A DNA stretch of 64,000 nt from Aselliscus stoliczkanus (taxonomy: Eukaryota; Chordata; Mammalia; Chiroptera; Hipposideridae): assembly GCA_033961575.1 (NCBI GenBank), contig CM066729.1, positions 96,475,001-96,539,000 of the forward strand, in the 5' to 3' direction. The stretch's first letter is position 1. Every line of letters starts with the position of its first letter. This document shows positions 1-10,805 of the stretch, one piece after another. A program made the translations under genes and the position numbers. Under the pieces are notes generated by a model. It saw nothing but the letters and a program-made list of their open reading frames with translations, made no database searches and had not been told where the DNA came from.

Positions 1-1325
1 TATATTTCTGGATTTAGTTTTGTAATACTTTGACAACAATTTTTCTGTTTACGTTCTGACAGAGATATTGGTCTGTGTATTTCTTTTCTTACAGTGTCTT
101 ATCAGGGTTTGGCATTAGGGCAAACTGGCCTCATAAAATGAGTTAGGAACAGTTACCTCTACTTATATCTTCTGGAAGACATTATGCATAATGAGCACTA
201 TTTCTTCATAAATGTTGGGTATATTCACCTATGAAATGATCTGGGCTTAGTGCTTTCTGCTTTTGAAAGTTATGAATGATTGATTCAATTTTTATGATAG
301 ATATATAACTAAGTACTCTGTCTGTGTGAGTAGTATGTGTTTCTCAAGGAATAAGTCCATTTCATCTAAGTTGTCAAATCTGTGAGCATGGAGTTATTTA
401 TATTATTCCACTTTCATGTTTTCAATCTCTATTGTATCAATATAGATCACCTAGCAGTCATTTCTCATACTAGCATTGTGTCTTTTCTCTCTTTTTTTGT
501 GTGTTATTTTGGTTAGAGATTGTCATGTTTATTGATCTTTTCAAAGAACTAACTTTTGATTTTATTGATTTTATTTATTGATTTCCTGTTTCAAATTTAT
601 TTTGTTTTACATTTTATACATTTGTCTTTCTTTAGTTTTCTATGATGGAAATCTAGGATCTCTATTTTATAGATTCTTCTTTTCCAATATATTCATCAAT
701 TGTGTAAGTTTTTTCTCTAACTACCATTTAATAAGGCTTTTAAAATTTCCATTTAGTGTAAAATATCTGTAATTCCTTTAGAGACTTTTTTGATTAATGG
801 TCTATTTAGAAATGTATTGTTTAATTTCCAAATATTTGGGGATTTTCCAGATATTTATGTTATTGATTTCTCACTTCTCTTGTGGCCTTAACACAAACTT
901 TGTATGATTTTTATTCTTTCAATTTGTTTAGATGTGATTTATGGCCCAGAACATGCTTTATCTTGGTGGATGTTCTTTGTGAGTTTGATAAGAATGTATA
1001 CTTTACTATTCTTGGATAGAATGTTTTATTAATTGTTGATTCATAATAAGAATTGAAGTAAATAGGCCTTTAGGATGAAGTTTTAGGTTAATCTAGTTAG
1101 GAGTCAGACTGTGTTTAATATTTGCTGTATTTATAGGTGCCAGATATTACTAATTCATCTAGAGTTCTGGTTTAGTTAGGTGTTTGTTTGCTTAGTTGAT
1201 TTTTTTTTCCTTTCTTCTAGGCTCATGGGCTCCCTAGTCTCCTCAGAGAGAGTCTGTATATCGCATCTCTTTCAGTAGTAATCCAGTGTTAAAATATTGA
1301 AGTCCTATAAAATGGTGTTAAAGTA
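1..1325 (-). mobile_element. Old LINE-1 ORF2 fragment (antisense), runs off left edge
   Basis: Read on the minus strand this is L1 ORF2, from the reverse transcriptase region at the left edge toward the endonuclease region near 1300. The plus strand carries phrases typical of antisense L1, such as the 'aactggcctcataaaatga' block near 125 and the 'ttggtggatgttctttgtg' block near 964. A weak match to the endonuclease GDFNT coding region lies near 1300. No open frame longer than about 65 codons survives, so it is an ancient, heavily mutated copy. The left end is cut by the window. Confidence 0.8.
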
Positions 1326-2190
1326 TGGGGAAATACAAGCGTTATATAATCTTTCAATTAAGTTTCAGTCTTTCGCTGAGCCTGTTTCATGACTGTGGTC
1401 TTCACTGGTGTTTCTGATCTGCTTTTGTAGTAGAAATGTCTTTCTTTTGTCCCTTTTACCTTCCCTTGATGTAATCTATTATCTTGAAGCCCTGTCTCCT
1501 GCTAACTATGCCCCTGCCCCACTTTTCAGGTGACTCGGGAAAGTTGAAGGGGATTGAAATGTGGAAGAATTCCTTTCTTGCAGCCAGGATAAGGTTTTTA
1601 ACATTTGGCTCTTGGCAAGTCCCATTACTGGAGAGTACACCTTTGTTATACAGAAGTCTCAGGGCATATTTCATAATGGACACTTTTCCCTGTCCTTGTC
1701 GAATACAGGAGGGGACCTTGCTCAGTCTTTACTTGGAGAATCTGATAGAGTTCCTTTAGGGAAAGCTCACAAAAGCATATGTAGGGCAGGGTTGATGTCA
1801 AGGCTACAGGCTATAGAAGTTTCTCACTCTCAAGCAAGCCCACACTCAGACCCCAGCATTTGATAAAAATTACATTAATATATTCCTACCTGTTTGTGGC
1901 TCCAGTGGTTTCTGCTTCAGATGAGCAAATATCAGCTGTGATACTCTAGATATATCTGACTCTCCATATTTTGAATTGGTAGTTCATCCTGTGACCTCAG
2001 TTCACTGATTGTGTCATAACTATAGTACAACTCTTTTAGAAGGTTATTTATTGCATATATTTAATTACATATAAGGTACATTTGATAATTTGTATAAGTA
2101 ATTATAATGGCTATTTCAAGCATTATAAAACTAATTTTCTGCTATATAAACTATTATACTTATTTTCAATTTAGAATCTGTGATATAGGT
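1326..2190. other. Unassigned sequence next to old L1
   Basis: Two overlapping plus-strand frames of 91 and 100 codons occur at 1484-1863, but they have no recognisable domain and sit beside an old L1. The stretch may be more 5' L1 sequence or another old repeat. I see no splice-flanked exon and no RNA gene. Confidence 0.3.
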
Positions 2191-2194
2191 AGGA

Positions 2195-2400
2195 AAATGT
2201 GACCTAGTAGTTAATGCAGAAAATTTAGAATAAAAAAACCTGAGGTGGTTCAATCCTGAATCAGAACTTTGGGAAGATTTTTCTGTATAAAACAGTAATA
2301 CTAGTACCTATCTCATAGGATCTTTATAAAGAATAAAAGAGATAATGTATATATTTACCATAACATCTAGTTTATAAGAAATGTTCAATTAATTGTAAAT
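2195..2400 (+). mobile_element. MIR SINE
   Basis: The order of blocks follows the MIR consensus: a degraded tRNA-like start (gtagttaatgcagaaa), a middle like 'ctgtataaaacagtaatac' followed by 'acctatctcataggatc', and a 3' part ending in a 'gaaatgttcaattaattg' region. It is highly diverged, as expected for this pan-mammalian family. Confidence 0.7.
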
Positions 2401-4505
2401 ATTGTTAATCCTATTTCATAGAAAAGAAGCTGAGGCTCATTATGGTCAAGGGCTTGACCATATCTCTAAAAAAATGGATATACGTCTTCCTTAAGGAGGA
2501 TAAAATCAAGCAAATAGAGAACAATACGAAAATAAAAAAGCTATACACAAAGTACTAAAAGTTTCAAAATGATTATAAAGAAAAACAGCTTTAGGCAGAG
2601 ATTAGTAGAAATGTCACATTGTGTTGTCGCGAAGTAAGGTAAATTTCTATGAATCAATGGTATTTAGATAGGCATTGACAAAATTATAGAATTTTCACAG
2701 ACAAACTCAAGGAAGCTTTATAAAGGAAGCTGTAATCAATGGGTTTTATGCAGAAAAAAGCAAGTAATTCAGTGTATCTGGAGGATGGCATTCATATAGA
2801 TGAGTACAGAGGATATAAATGAGGAACTAAGCTTTCTGGGAGAAACTATTTGAACTTAATTCAGTAGTCCATCATTTTTTTAAAAATTGGAACACAATAT
2901 AAAATACAAACAGATTTTTAAATATCCGTTTTGTTTTTCTTGCACAGATATACATTCAAGTTTCAATTGTCCACTGTGATAAAAGAGAATATAATCTGAG
3001 AAAGGAGTTACTGGAACCAGTGGAACAAAAGTACAATAGTTAAGTTTGAGACAAGATGAATAGGTAAATAAGTTGGTGAGGAGTTAGCAAAGTAGATCTA
3101 TTTCAATCCAAAAGATGAAGGGTATCCTGCTTTTGGCTGTCTTTGTTTAATTTCCTTGTAAAATAGTCCACGATTACTTGTGAAGCCAAGATGGATAGAA
3201 ATTTCAAAGCAAATATCACGTGCTCTATTTCAATTATACAATTTAATATAGCTAAACATTACAAAAACCATAATGAATAGTAATGTCCAATTCTTGCAAA
3301 AATAAAAATTAAAAGCTGTTTTCAGATAACAAAATTAATTTTTTTTTCTTTACCCTATTATCCCTAGTTTTCAATGTTCATAATTGATACTTGGGAACAA
3401 AATACTAGGGACAGCATGAGAATTTAATGGGAAATATCCATGAGAGCCATTAGGCACTTCAATATAACTCAAGTAAAAATTTATAAGGCAGTAGACTTTT
3501 GAAGATACATTTGACAATTCTTCATCTAATGACTCCGATGGACTATTTGGAGTTTAGTTTAAAGGCATTCTTATAATGTTTGTCTCAAACTGTCTTATAT
3601 TTTTCATGATATTGTTAGTTCTTATTCAAAATAGTAAACTGGAAATAACTACATATTGAAAGTGGCCTGAATTGCATTAGAATATAATTATCAACTTATA
3701 TGTAGAGCGGATGTTCAAAAAAATAAACAAATAATCATTATTTCAGTCCAATGAGGGCTTTGTTAGCAATATCTGTTCTATGCCCGTGTATGTATACCAC
3801 GTGAATAGATTTAATCTCCCATTAATGATGAGGGCTGCGTGTCTTATCTGTGGATCATTTAAAACAATGAGCAATGACATTTTGGATGGGACATACATTT
3901 TAGAAACAGACCAAAGCCAAAAGGAAGAGCAAGTGACCATGAACTTTTTTCCTAAGTGGATAACTGTTTAATTTCTTCAAATTATGCTCAAAAAATAAAT
4001 ATTTTCATAACTACAGGGTGTTTAAAACACAATTTGAGTATTTTAAGTGTACGGTTGACCAAATTCTATTTTAAAAGAAAGACAAGATTATATGATTTTT
4101 ACTAGTAATGGGAGGGGTTAAAGAAATGTCAAATGGTTTCCTAAAGAGGCTATTTTCATCACAGCTCAGTAAACATGATGGCTACTGTCTGGGCCAAAGA
4201 TTCATTTTGTTTTCTCTCTAGCTTTCTTTGCCAGTGGGAAAAACTAAGTAATGCCGCTGTCTTTTCAGTCATCCTTATCATAAACGATCACTCTGTGTGG
4301 CATGTGTTAATTATTCTAGCCATCTCTTTTTCTCTCTATTAGATTAATAGCTGCCAATTAGGATTCCTCTCTCCTGCACTGCTATTGTGTACACATTTTC
4401 TAATTCTCTTCATTACACCAGTGAGTATGTATAATTATGGTTATAAGTTACCCATCTATCTTCCAAGGACAGTGAGCAATGTAATGCTGTGAAATCCTGG
4501 AGAGA
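2401..4505. other. Unassigned AT-rich intergenic sequence
   Basis: No repeat or gene is recognised. Two overlapping frames of about 65 codons on opposite strands at 3743-3971 have no known motif and are consistent with chance. Confidence 0.4.
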
Positions 4506-4507
4506 GG

Positions 4508-4509
<2 letters not shown>

Positions 4510-4591
<82 letters not shown>
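4510..4591 (+). repeat. Compound microsatellite (TG)n(AG)n
   Basis: A perfect TG tract covers about 4511-4555 and passes directly into an AG tract to 4591. Translating it gives artificial His/Thr- and Ser/Leu-rich frames on the minus strand. Confidence 0.98.
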
Positions 4592-4593
<2 letters not shown>

Positions 4594-4835
4594 ATGAATA
4601 CTTTGGATAAATATTATCTACATACATGAATATAATGTATACATACATATCATTTATTTATATTTTCATTTAAAAATATAAAACAAATAGACAAAATTAA
4701 ATCAATAAAAACCAGGTCTTATTCAAAGCACTTAGTCTGACCACTGGGCTAACACATCCCCCTGCAACTCACATATCTTCTCCTGCTGGTACCCAAACAC
4801 TTTATTCTATGGACCTTAAAGAGTACATGTTCCAG

Positions 4836-4945
4836 GGCCGGCTGAGTGGTGTGGTGGTTAAGCGCTGGCTTGGGAGGCCGGCAGCCCCGGTTTGGGTTCC
4901 ACATATGAGGGCCAGTGACACTGCCCTCAAAAAAAAAAAAAAAAA
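4836..4945 (+). mobile_element. Short tRNA-derived SINE with TSD
   Basis: The head reads ggccggctgagtggtgtgg and carries a B-box-like 'ggtttgggttcc' followed by 'cacatatgagggccagtgac', ending at 'actgccctc' and a poly(A) tract. A direct repeat, agtacatgttcca, occurs just before the head (about 4822-4834) and just after the poly(A) (about 4946), which marks a target-primed insertion. The element is the short form: tRNA head plus about 25 bp, then poly(A). The same unit recurs at 44637, 59826 and, in reverse, 43110 and 45556. It resembles bat Rhin-type SINEs; the family name is inferred. Confidence 0.93.
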
Positions 4946-4959
4946 GTACATGTTCCATA

Positions 4960-5906
4960 ATTAGGTTAAACCACAAAGATTTATATTATCATATCTACGA
5001 AAATTTACAACATGTTGCAGAATTTTACAATGTTCAGCAGGAGTTTGGTGGGGGTAACAGAAACAAAGCACTAGGTGAATTTGAGGTCAAGGGCTAGTCA
5101 GCCTCAACAGGAACCATGGCAGAAAACAGAAAAGAAGGTTCTGAAGATTATTTCTTGCCTTAAACTGATTTTGTCATTAATTTTGTACATGATAGCACAA
5201 TGATTAGGAGGCAGAGAAAAATTAAAGAAGCAGAAAAATACATTCTTTAATTTTTATTTTTTTCTCTAAAAGCATTAAGATACATTTTTGAAGCAAACTG
5301 GACAGTCACATATTCCCAGGTCAAAACCTTGTACAATTGGGGGCATGAGGCTGTTGCTGATATTCCTTGACCTCTCCTTTCTTCCTCTTATTTATGATAG
5401 ATAAGAGAACTAGCAGCCACCAGAACAAACACTGATAGCTTGTATAGCAGATCTGCTGAGCGTTTGTCAATGGGGGCTCAGACCTTTATTCTCTTAAGAA
5501 GAGATGAATGATCCCTGACCCCAAATTTTATAACCAGTGAACTTCTCCTTTACAATCTTTAGTTTTACAAAGCTTTTCGTGGGCCCAACTTCCTGAAAAT
5601 TATCTCACTTAATTCTATATTCTTACTCTTTTTTTTTGCTTGGACATCCCGTTTTACAATGTTATTTTAAACATCCAGTGAAAAATTCATTATATTAAGA
5701 TATCTTTACTGAATTAAAAAGTGTTTTCATTTCTATTATGCTGTGTAGAATCAAGCATAAAGTATAACTTTGCAGTTATTTGTTGCTTTTATTTTTTCAT
5801 TAGCAGTTTATGTCTGGATTCCAACTATTTTACATGTTATACTACAATGGAAACTATTTTCATTGTACTTCCCCCATGCATTATCATTTAAAATTTTGCC
5901 TATGCA
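4960..5906. other. Unassigned sequence, possibly an old LTR
   Basis: The part at 5310-5620 ('caatgggggctcagacctt' and flanks) has the feel of a retroviral LTR, but I cannot match it to a named family and see no TG...CA ends or direct repeats. No coding signal is seen. Confidence 0.25.
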
Positions 5907-5927
5907 TTTTCTTTCTTTCTTTCTTTT

Positions 5928-6011
<84 letters not shown>

Positions 6012-6012
6012 T

Positions 6013-6048
<36 letters not shown>

Positions 6049-6061
6049 TCGTCTTTCTTTC
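5907..6061 (+). repeat. (CTTT)n microsatellite
   Basis: About 150 bp of nearly pure CTTT with two or three interruptions. It sits exactly where the A-rich 3' tail of the antisense SINE at 6062-6178 should be, so it is best read as an expanded SINE tail (GAAA on the SINE strand). It gives low-complexity Phe/Ser/Leu and Lys/Glu/Arg frames in translation; those are not genes. Confidence 0.98.
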
Positions 6062-6180
6062 AATTGGGGAGTTGGGGTAGTGGAACAGTGTTGGGGAATT
6101 GGGGAAGGGGAACATGGGCATCAAACAGGCAATCCTGTTGCTCAGAGCGAGCTCCTAACCAACCGAGCCACTTGGACAGT
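6055..6180 (-). mobile_element. tRNA-derived SINE, minimal head-tail form
   Basis: On the minus strand a tRNA-like head (tggctcggttggttaggag) passes almost directly into the 'ccccttccccaattcccca' tail seen in the other SINEs of this window, with the usual middle part absent. The direct repeat tgcattttcttt flanks the element (about 5903 and 6188), counting the expanded CTTT tail as part of it. Confidence 0.85.
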
Positions 6181-6189
6181 AGTGCTCTG

Positions 6190-6452
6190 CATTTTCTTTT
6201 TCTTTTTTTTTTAATTAATTAATTTATTTTTAATTAGTTTCAGGTGTACAACACAGTGCAATAGTTATACATTTTACCCCTCAAAGTGACAACCGCCCAC
6301 CCCCAATTCGCCACCCCACTCCCCCCCATATCATATATATCTATTACTCTTCCTCTGACTCTCTTCCACAGTATAATCCACATCCCGTGACTATCTATAT
6401 ATATTCAATTACAGTAGGTATACAACCTCCGCTTCAGTTATACAGTGCAGTG
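6190..6452 (-). mobile_element. LINE-1 3' end, 5' truncated
   Basis: The plus strand starts with a T-rich tract, then 'ttagtttcaggtgtacaac' and the 'cctcaaagtgacaacc' block that marks the 3' UTR of L1 in this genome. It aligns block by block with the 3' UTRs at 17990, 27033 and 48220. It stops abruptly at 'cagtgcagtga', so only about 220 bp of L1 plus the tail is present. Confidence 0.92.
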
Positions 6453-6747
6453 AGAGTTGCCAACAGGTGGCAGGATAGTTCAGCTGGTGAGACCATGAGC
6501 TCCTAACAACAAGGTTGCCTGTTGGCTGAACTTGGCACCTTGAGTTAAGCTGCTGCTGCCCTGGTGGCTCAGGACAGAGCACACATTCTTAACAACAAGG
6601 CTGCCAGTTTGACTCCCGCATGAGATGGTGGCTATGCCTACCTGCAACTAATTAAACACAGCACCTTGAACTGAGCAGCTGAACTCGACTTGGAGCTGAG
6701 TTTGTTGCGCCCTTCACAACTACGATTGAAAGACAACAACTTGGCTA
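6453..6747 (+). mobile_element. Dimeric tRNA-derived SINE fragment
   Basis: Two tRNA-like units follow each other: 'tagttcagctggtgagacc' with its arm near 6475-6530, and 'ggtggctcaggacagagca' with a B-box-like 'cagtttgactcccgc' near 6605. A linker and the start of the common tail (attgaaagacaacaactt) follow. It matches units 2 and 3 of the trimeric element at 58427-58948. The 5' end begins exactly at the L1 junction, and the tail stops before the CCCCAATTCCCC part, so it is truncated at both ends. Confidence 0.88.
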
Positions 6748-8876
6748 TACTTAATCTTTTATATATCTATCTATTTGTATTTACCAGGCTACAAGTGCTT
6801 GTTTATATAGCTCTGATTCTGTTCCTAGACAATGAACTTCTAGAGATTAGAGTCCTATTTAAACTATTTATAGCTTCAGTTTATACGCTAAGGCCTGGAT
6901 CATAATTGTTGTTCAATAAGTGTCTCCTGACTCAACTGTATAAATGCATTTTTTGATGAAGTCTATGAGTTAGAAAGATTTTATGTAGCTACTGTGGACT
7001 ACACGCTGTGCTAGAAGCTGCTGCTACAATCACAAGTTACAACAGCCTATCAGACAGCACAAGGTCTAGAAGCAAAGAAATAAAAATACAAAAACAAAAT
7101 CTAATACAAATATATAAGTAATATATATAATATATGTAATATATCCAATACATAATATGCAATAAAAACATTATATATATATATATAAAATCTACACACA
7201 TATATATGGATTAATGCTAAAATAGCATTATATATAACATTATATATAATGATTATATAAAAATTATATAAATATATATGTATGCACAGCTTGTGTGTAT
7301 AAATTGACTTCTCAATATTTGAAATCTAGTTTTGCAATGAAATCATCCCAAGAATATTTCAACTAGTTTTCTTAATGGAATAACATTCTTTCTGTAATAG
7401 GTATGCAATGAAATATTAGTATTTGCATTATTTAAAAGTTTTAATTTCTTATTTCTGCATATTATCTGATAAAAAATTTACCATATATTTATAACACTTG
7501 CAGATATTTATTGAGTGTACATTATATGTTTTTTCCTGCACAAAATAATTTATATACTCACAACACTATTGCTCTTCTCTTCCTGCATAGCACATAACCA
7601 CAGCCTCTGCCTTAATACAGCACACATTCATCATTTCACCATTAGGGTGGTACAGTTTATGGCTTTGTCTTAGACAAATTCTCTGCTTGGGATCTTAGAA
7701 ACTACAGTCAAATTGTATTCTTATCCGGAGGTCTAACTGGAGAATAGTCCATTTCTAAGCTCACTCAGATTATTGGCAGAATTCATCTTCATGCAGCTAT
7801 AAAACTGAGCACACTGGCTTCATGTTAGACCTCTCAGCTTCTAGAGCCCTCCACTCCTGAAAGCCACCCTTGCCCTGTGGCTCTCCTAACATGGTTACAT
7901 GCTTCTTCAAAGTCTGCAAGAGAGTAAGTCTCTGGGGAGAGTCTTCTAGTAAGTTATTGTCTTTACATAATATAATAGAATCCCATCCCATCACTTTTGC
8001 CACATTCTATTGGCTAGAACCAAGCCAGAGGCTCTGAACACACTTCAAGGAAGGGAATTACACAAAGATATGAACACCTGGAGTCAGGGACCATAGAGAT
8101 CATCTCAGAGCCTGGACATCACATCCTACAAAGTCGATCCACATTTTATGAAAATAATACTAAGAACACCAGGTGTGATTTGACTTTACCTGAAGTTCCA
8201 CAGTTAGAAATGGTAGAGTTGGGATTCTAACCTAAGCTCTCTTATTCTATAGCACACACTTTTAACCTCTATGTATGCCATCTTTTCTTCATTGTAAAGT
8301 GTCAGAAGGCATTGCTTTACATAATTCAAGTGTCCATATTAGCTCCTAAAATGATTAGATATAGGACCAGTATTAAATGAAGTAGGATGGAACAATATCT
8401 TTAGGTTTGAGAAAATGTGGAGAATGATAGTCTTGCAACTCCATCCCCAGGTTTGGCCATGGCAATGCATTCAATTCATGTTTACCTAGTGAATGTCTAC
8501 CACACTGCAGAGGACACAGAACATCAATATTAATGGCCAGGGTTACAAAGTGTTGATTCAATTAACAGAGTGTAATACATAAAAAAAGAACAAATACTAA
8601 ATTTGGATGTTAGATTTTAGTTCCTTTGGATGAAGTGAAACAAATGTATTGTCCTCAACAGAGTTAGGAAATGACACACTAATCTCATATAAAATATTCA
8701 CTTTTTCTACTCCCGAGACAAATCAGACTTGGAGGAAGCAGATTATCCAGTTATGATCTCCTAATGAAAATTGCTACTTTTCAGGAAAATCACCACTTGA
8801 ATTGAGGATCACTTAATAGCTAATTGAGAGAAACACAATTGCTTTTCTTTACATAAATTTAAGAGTGTGCATTATG
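6748..8876. other. Unassigned; AT-rich low-complexity block and a possible MIR
   Basis: The part at 7090-7290 is (TA)-rich low complexity. The part at 8085-8285 contains a stretch (gttagaaatggtagagttgg, then 'ctaacctaagctctc') that resembles the antisense MIR core, but it is too diverged to be sure. Frames at 7797-8003 and 8373-8561 show no domain. Confidence 0.35.
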
Positions 8877-9107
8877 GGGTTGGCCAGGTGGCTCAGTTGG
8901 TTACAGCACATGCTCTTAACAACAAGGTTGCCGGTTCTATTCCCACATGGGATGGTGGACTGTGGCCCCCACAACTAGAGTGAAAACGGCAACTGGACTT
9001 GGAGCTGACCTACACCCTCCATAACTAAGATTGAAGGACAATGATTTCACTTGGAGTTGATGGATCCTCGAAAAAACAGTTACCCAATAAAAATGAAAAA
9101 AAAAAAA
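8877..9107 (+). mobile_element. Monomeric tRNA-derived SINE with TSD
   Basis: One tRNA-like head (ggccaggtggctcagttgg, B-box-like 'ccggttctattccc') is followed by a 'cttggagctgac' linker, the 'attgaaggacaatgat' motif and an A-rich 3' end. The direct repeat gtgtgcattat lies just before (about 8865) and just after the poly(A) (about 9108). This is the one-unit version of the family that is dimeric at 6453 and trimeric at 58427. Confidence 0.92.
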
Positions 9108-10346
9108 GTGTGCATTATATATGGATCAGCAATATGTACTCTCAGAGGAAAAAGAAAACAGGTAGCAAAAGGACAAATAAGAATATTTAGAATACAGCTG
9201 ATATTAGTGACTCATGAATGGATTAATAATGATGTTATTTTTAAAAAACAGAAACAGAACTTGGAATATCTAAATTCTCATCATTAAGATGGCATTTATT
9301 CTTAACTGATTTAAAGAAAACCATGTAAGTTCTCCCTGTTTCATGTTTTTTTCCTAGTAAAAATGATATGATATTTACCTTATCCAGGGTAAAAGTATAT
9401 AATAAATATGAAAGAACTTTGTATGCAGCACTTTACAATGAATATTGATAGCAGGTAATGCATATTTTTACCTAACTTTTTTTATATATCAAGTGCCAAA
9501 AACTTGGGGATAAACCTACATTTTAAAAATTAACTTTAATTTAGATAATTAATATAATCTAGAGTTTCAACTGTGCACAGAATATTGAAGACAAATAAGT
9601 AATTTTACATTGCAAGCTATCTCAAAAAGAAAATCTGGGTCATATTGCTGAAAGCATCACAAGTCATTCGTAAAATGGGCCTTCTCCTCATTTAACTTAA
9701 TGAAAAAGATTACAACTTTCTGCTTTCCAGGTGTAATTTGATGCCTTCAGACATCTCTTTGTTCAGATTACAATTAAATTAAATTAAATTGTTCCTATGG
9801 ATGCAATTAAGTCATTTGGTTGATAGCAAGAAACTCATTGTTATATAGCCAGGCTACGAATCCAGGTTCTTTTCCCTTCTGCCTAATTTCTTTCTATTTT
9901 CCAAATGTTTATCCTAGTGAGTGTGGAAAGTTATCTATTTCCCTAGGAAAAGTTGAGTCTGCAAGGCATCAACTGTACCTTGCAGAGCTTCAAGCGGAGC
10001 ATGAAGAATAAAATGATTAAACCTGCTCTTCTCCACATGGAGAAGCAAAAATGAAAATAATGCAAAATGAGTAAGTACAGGGATATCTACATTGAATCAC
10101 CCTCCTTAGCAACAGAGGGACCTATGGAAACACTTCAATGAAGAATTTAGGTGCTTGGCCCAGTGACACACAACAAATCAATAATAAGTGGCCCCAGGAG
10201 CTCTTCACCCTGTCTGTGATCTTAGAATGAGACAATTATTTGTTAGTTTTTTCTCAGTGTTACACATGGCCATACCTCATACTATTATACAAAGCAAAAA
10301 AATGCTATGACTTTGATTAAGATGGCTGGTTTAAATTTTTATGTTT
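9108..10346. other. Unassigned sequence
   Basis: The stretch is AT-rich with no recognised repeat. Frames at 9051-9287 and 9820-10011 are short and without domains; the first begins inside the SINE. Confidence 0.4.
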
Positions 10347-10356
10347 TAAACTATTC

Positions 10357-10796
10357 CGGGGCCTGCCGAATGGTGCATTGGTTAAGAGCTGGTTTGGGGA
10401 TGCCAAAGGCCCCAGTTCGGATCCCACATATGAGGGGCAGTGTCACTGCCCTCTACAGCTAACAACAGCTCCACCTGGAGCTGGGCTGTGAGCCCCGGCG
10501 ATGGTGTAGGCTGCAGCCCCTGCTGCAGTGGGCTGCCATAGGCTACAGTGAGTGGCCCGCAGCCAGCGTGAACAGCTGGCAGCCAGCGTGAGCTGCCAAT
10601 ACCTGTGGTGAGCGACCATCCAGAGGCCAGCGACTGATTTGCCTCATCCAGGAAGAGTGTAATGACAATGAAGCAACGTCCTCCACAACTAGACTGAAGA
10701 ACAAAAAGACAACAACTTGTTTGTTCCCCTTCCCCAATTCCCCAAAGCTGTTCCCCTCCCCCAATTCCCCAATAAAATCTCTTAAAAAAACTATTC
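10357..10796 (+). mobile_element. Long composite tRNA-derived SINE with TSD
   Basis: The head (ggggcctgccgaatggtgca, B box 'agttcggatccc', then 'cacatatgaggggcag') is the same as in the short SINEs. After 'cactgccctctacag' it does not end in poly(A) but continues into about 260 bp of imperfect CAGC/GGC-rich sequence. It then runs into 'ctccacaactagactgaag' and the 'ccccaattccccaataaaa' tail shared with the other family. The repeat aaactattc flanks it (about 10348 and 10797). The 95-codon minus-strand frame here is an artefact of the repeat. Confidence 0.92.
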
Positions 10797-10805
10797 TGCT
10801 GCTCC

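Noticed and set aside
5770..6222. 150- and 134-codon plus-strand frames and a 74-codon minus-strand frame
   Set aside because: They are translations of the CTTT microsatellite and the SINE next to it.
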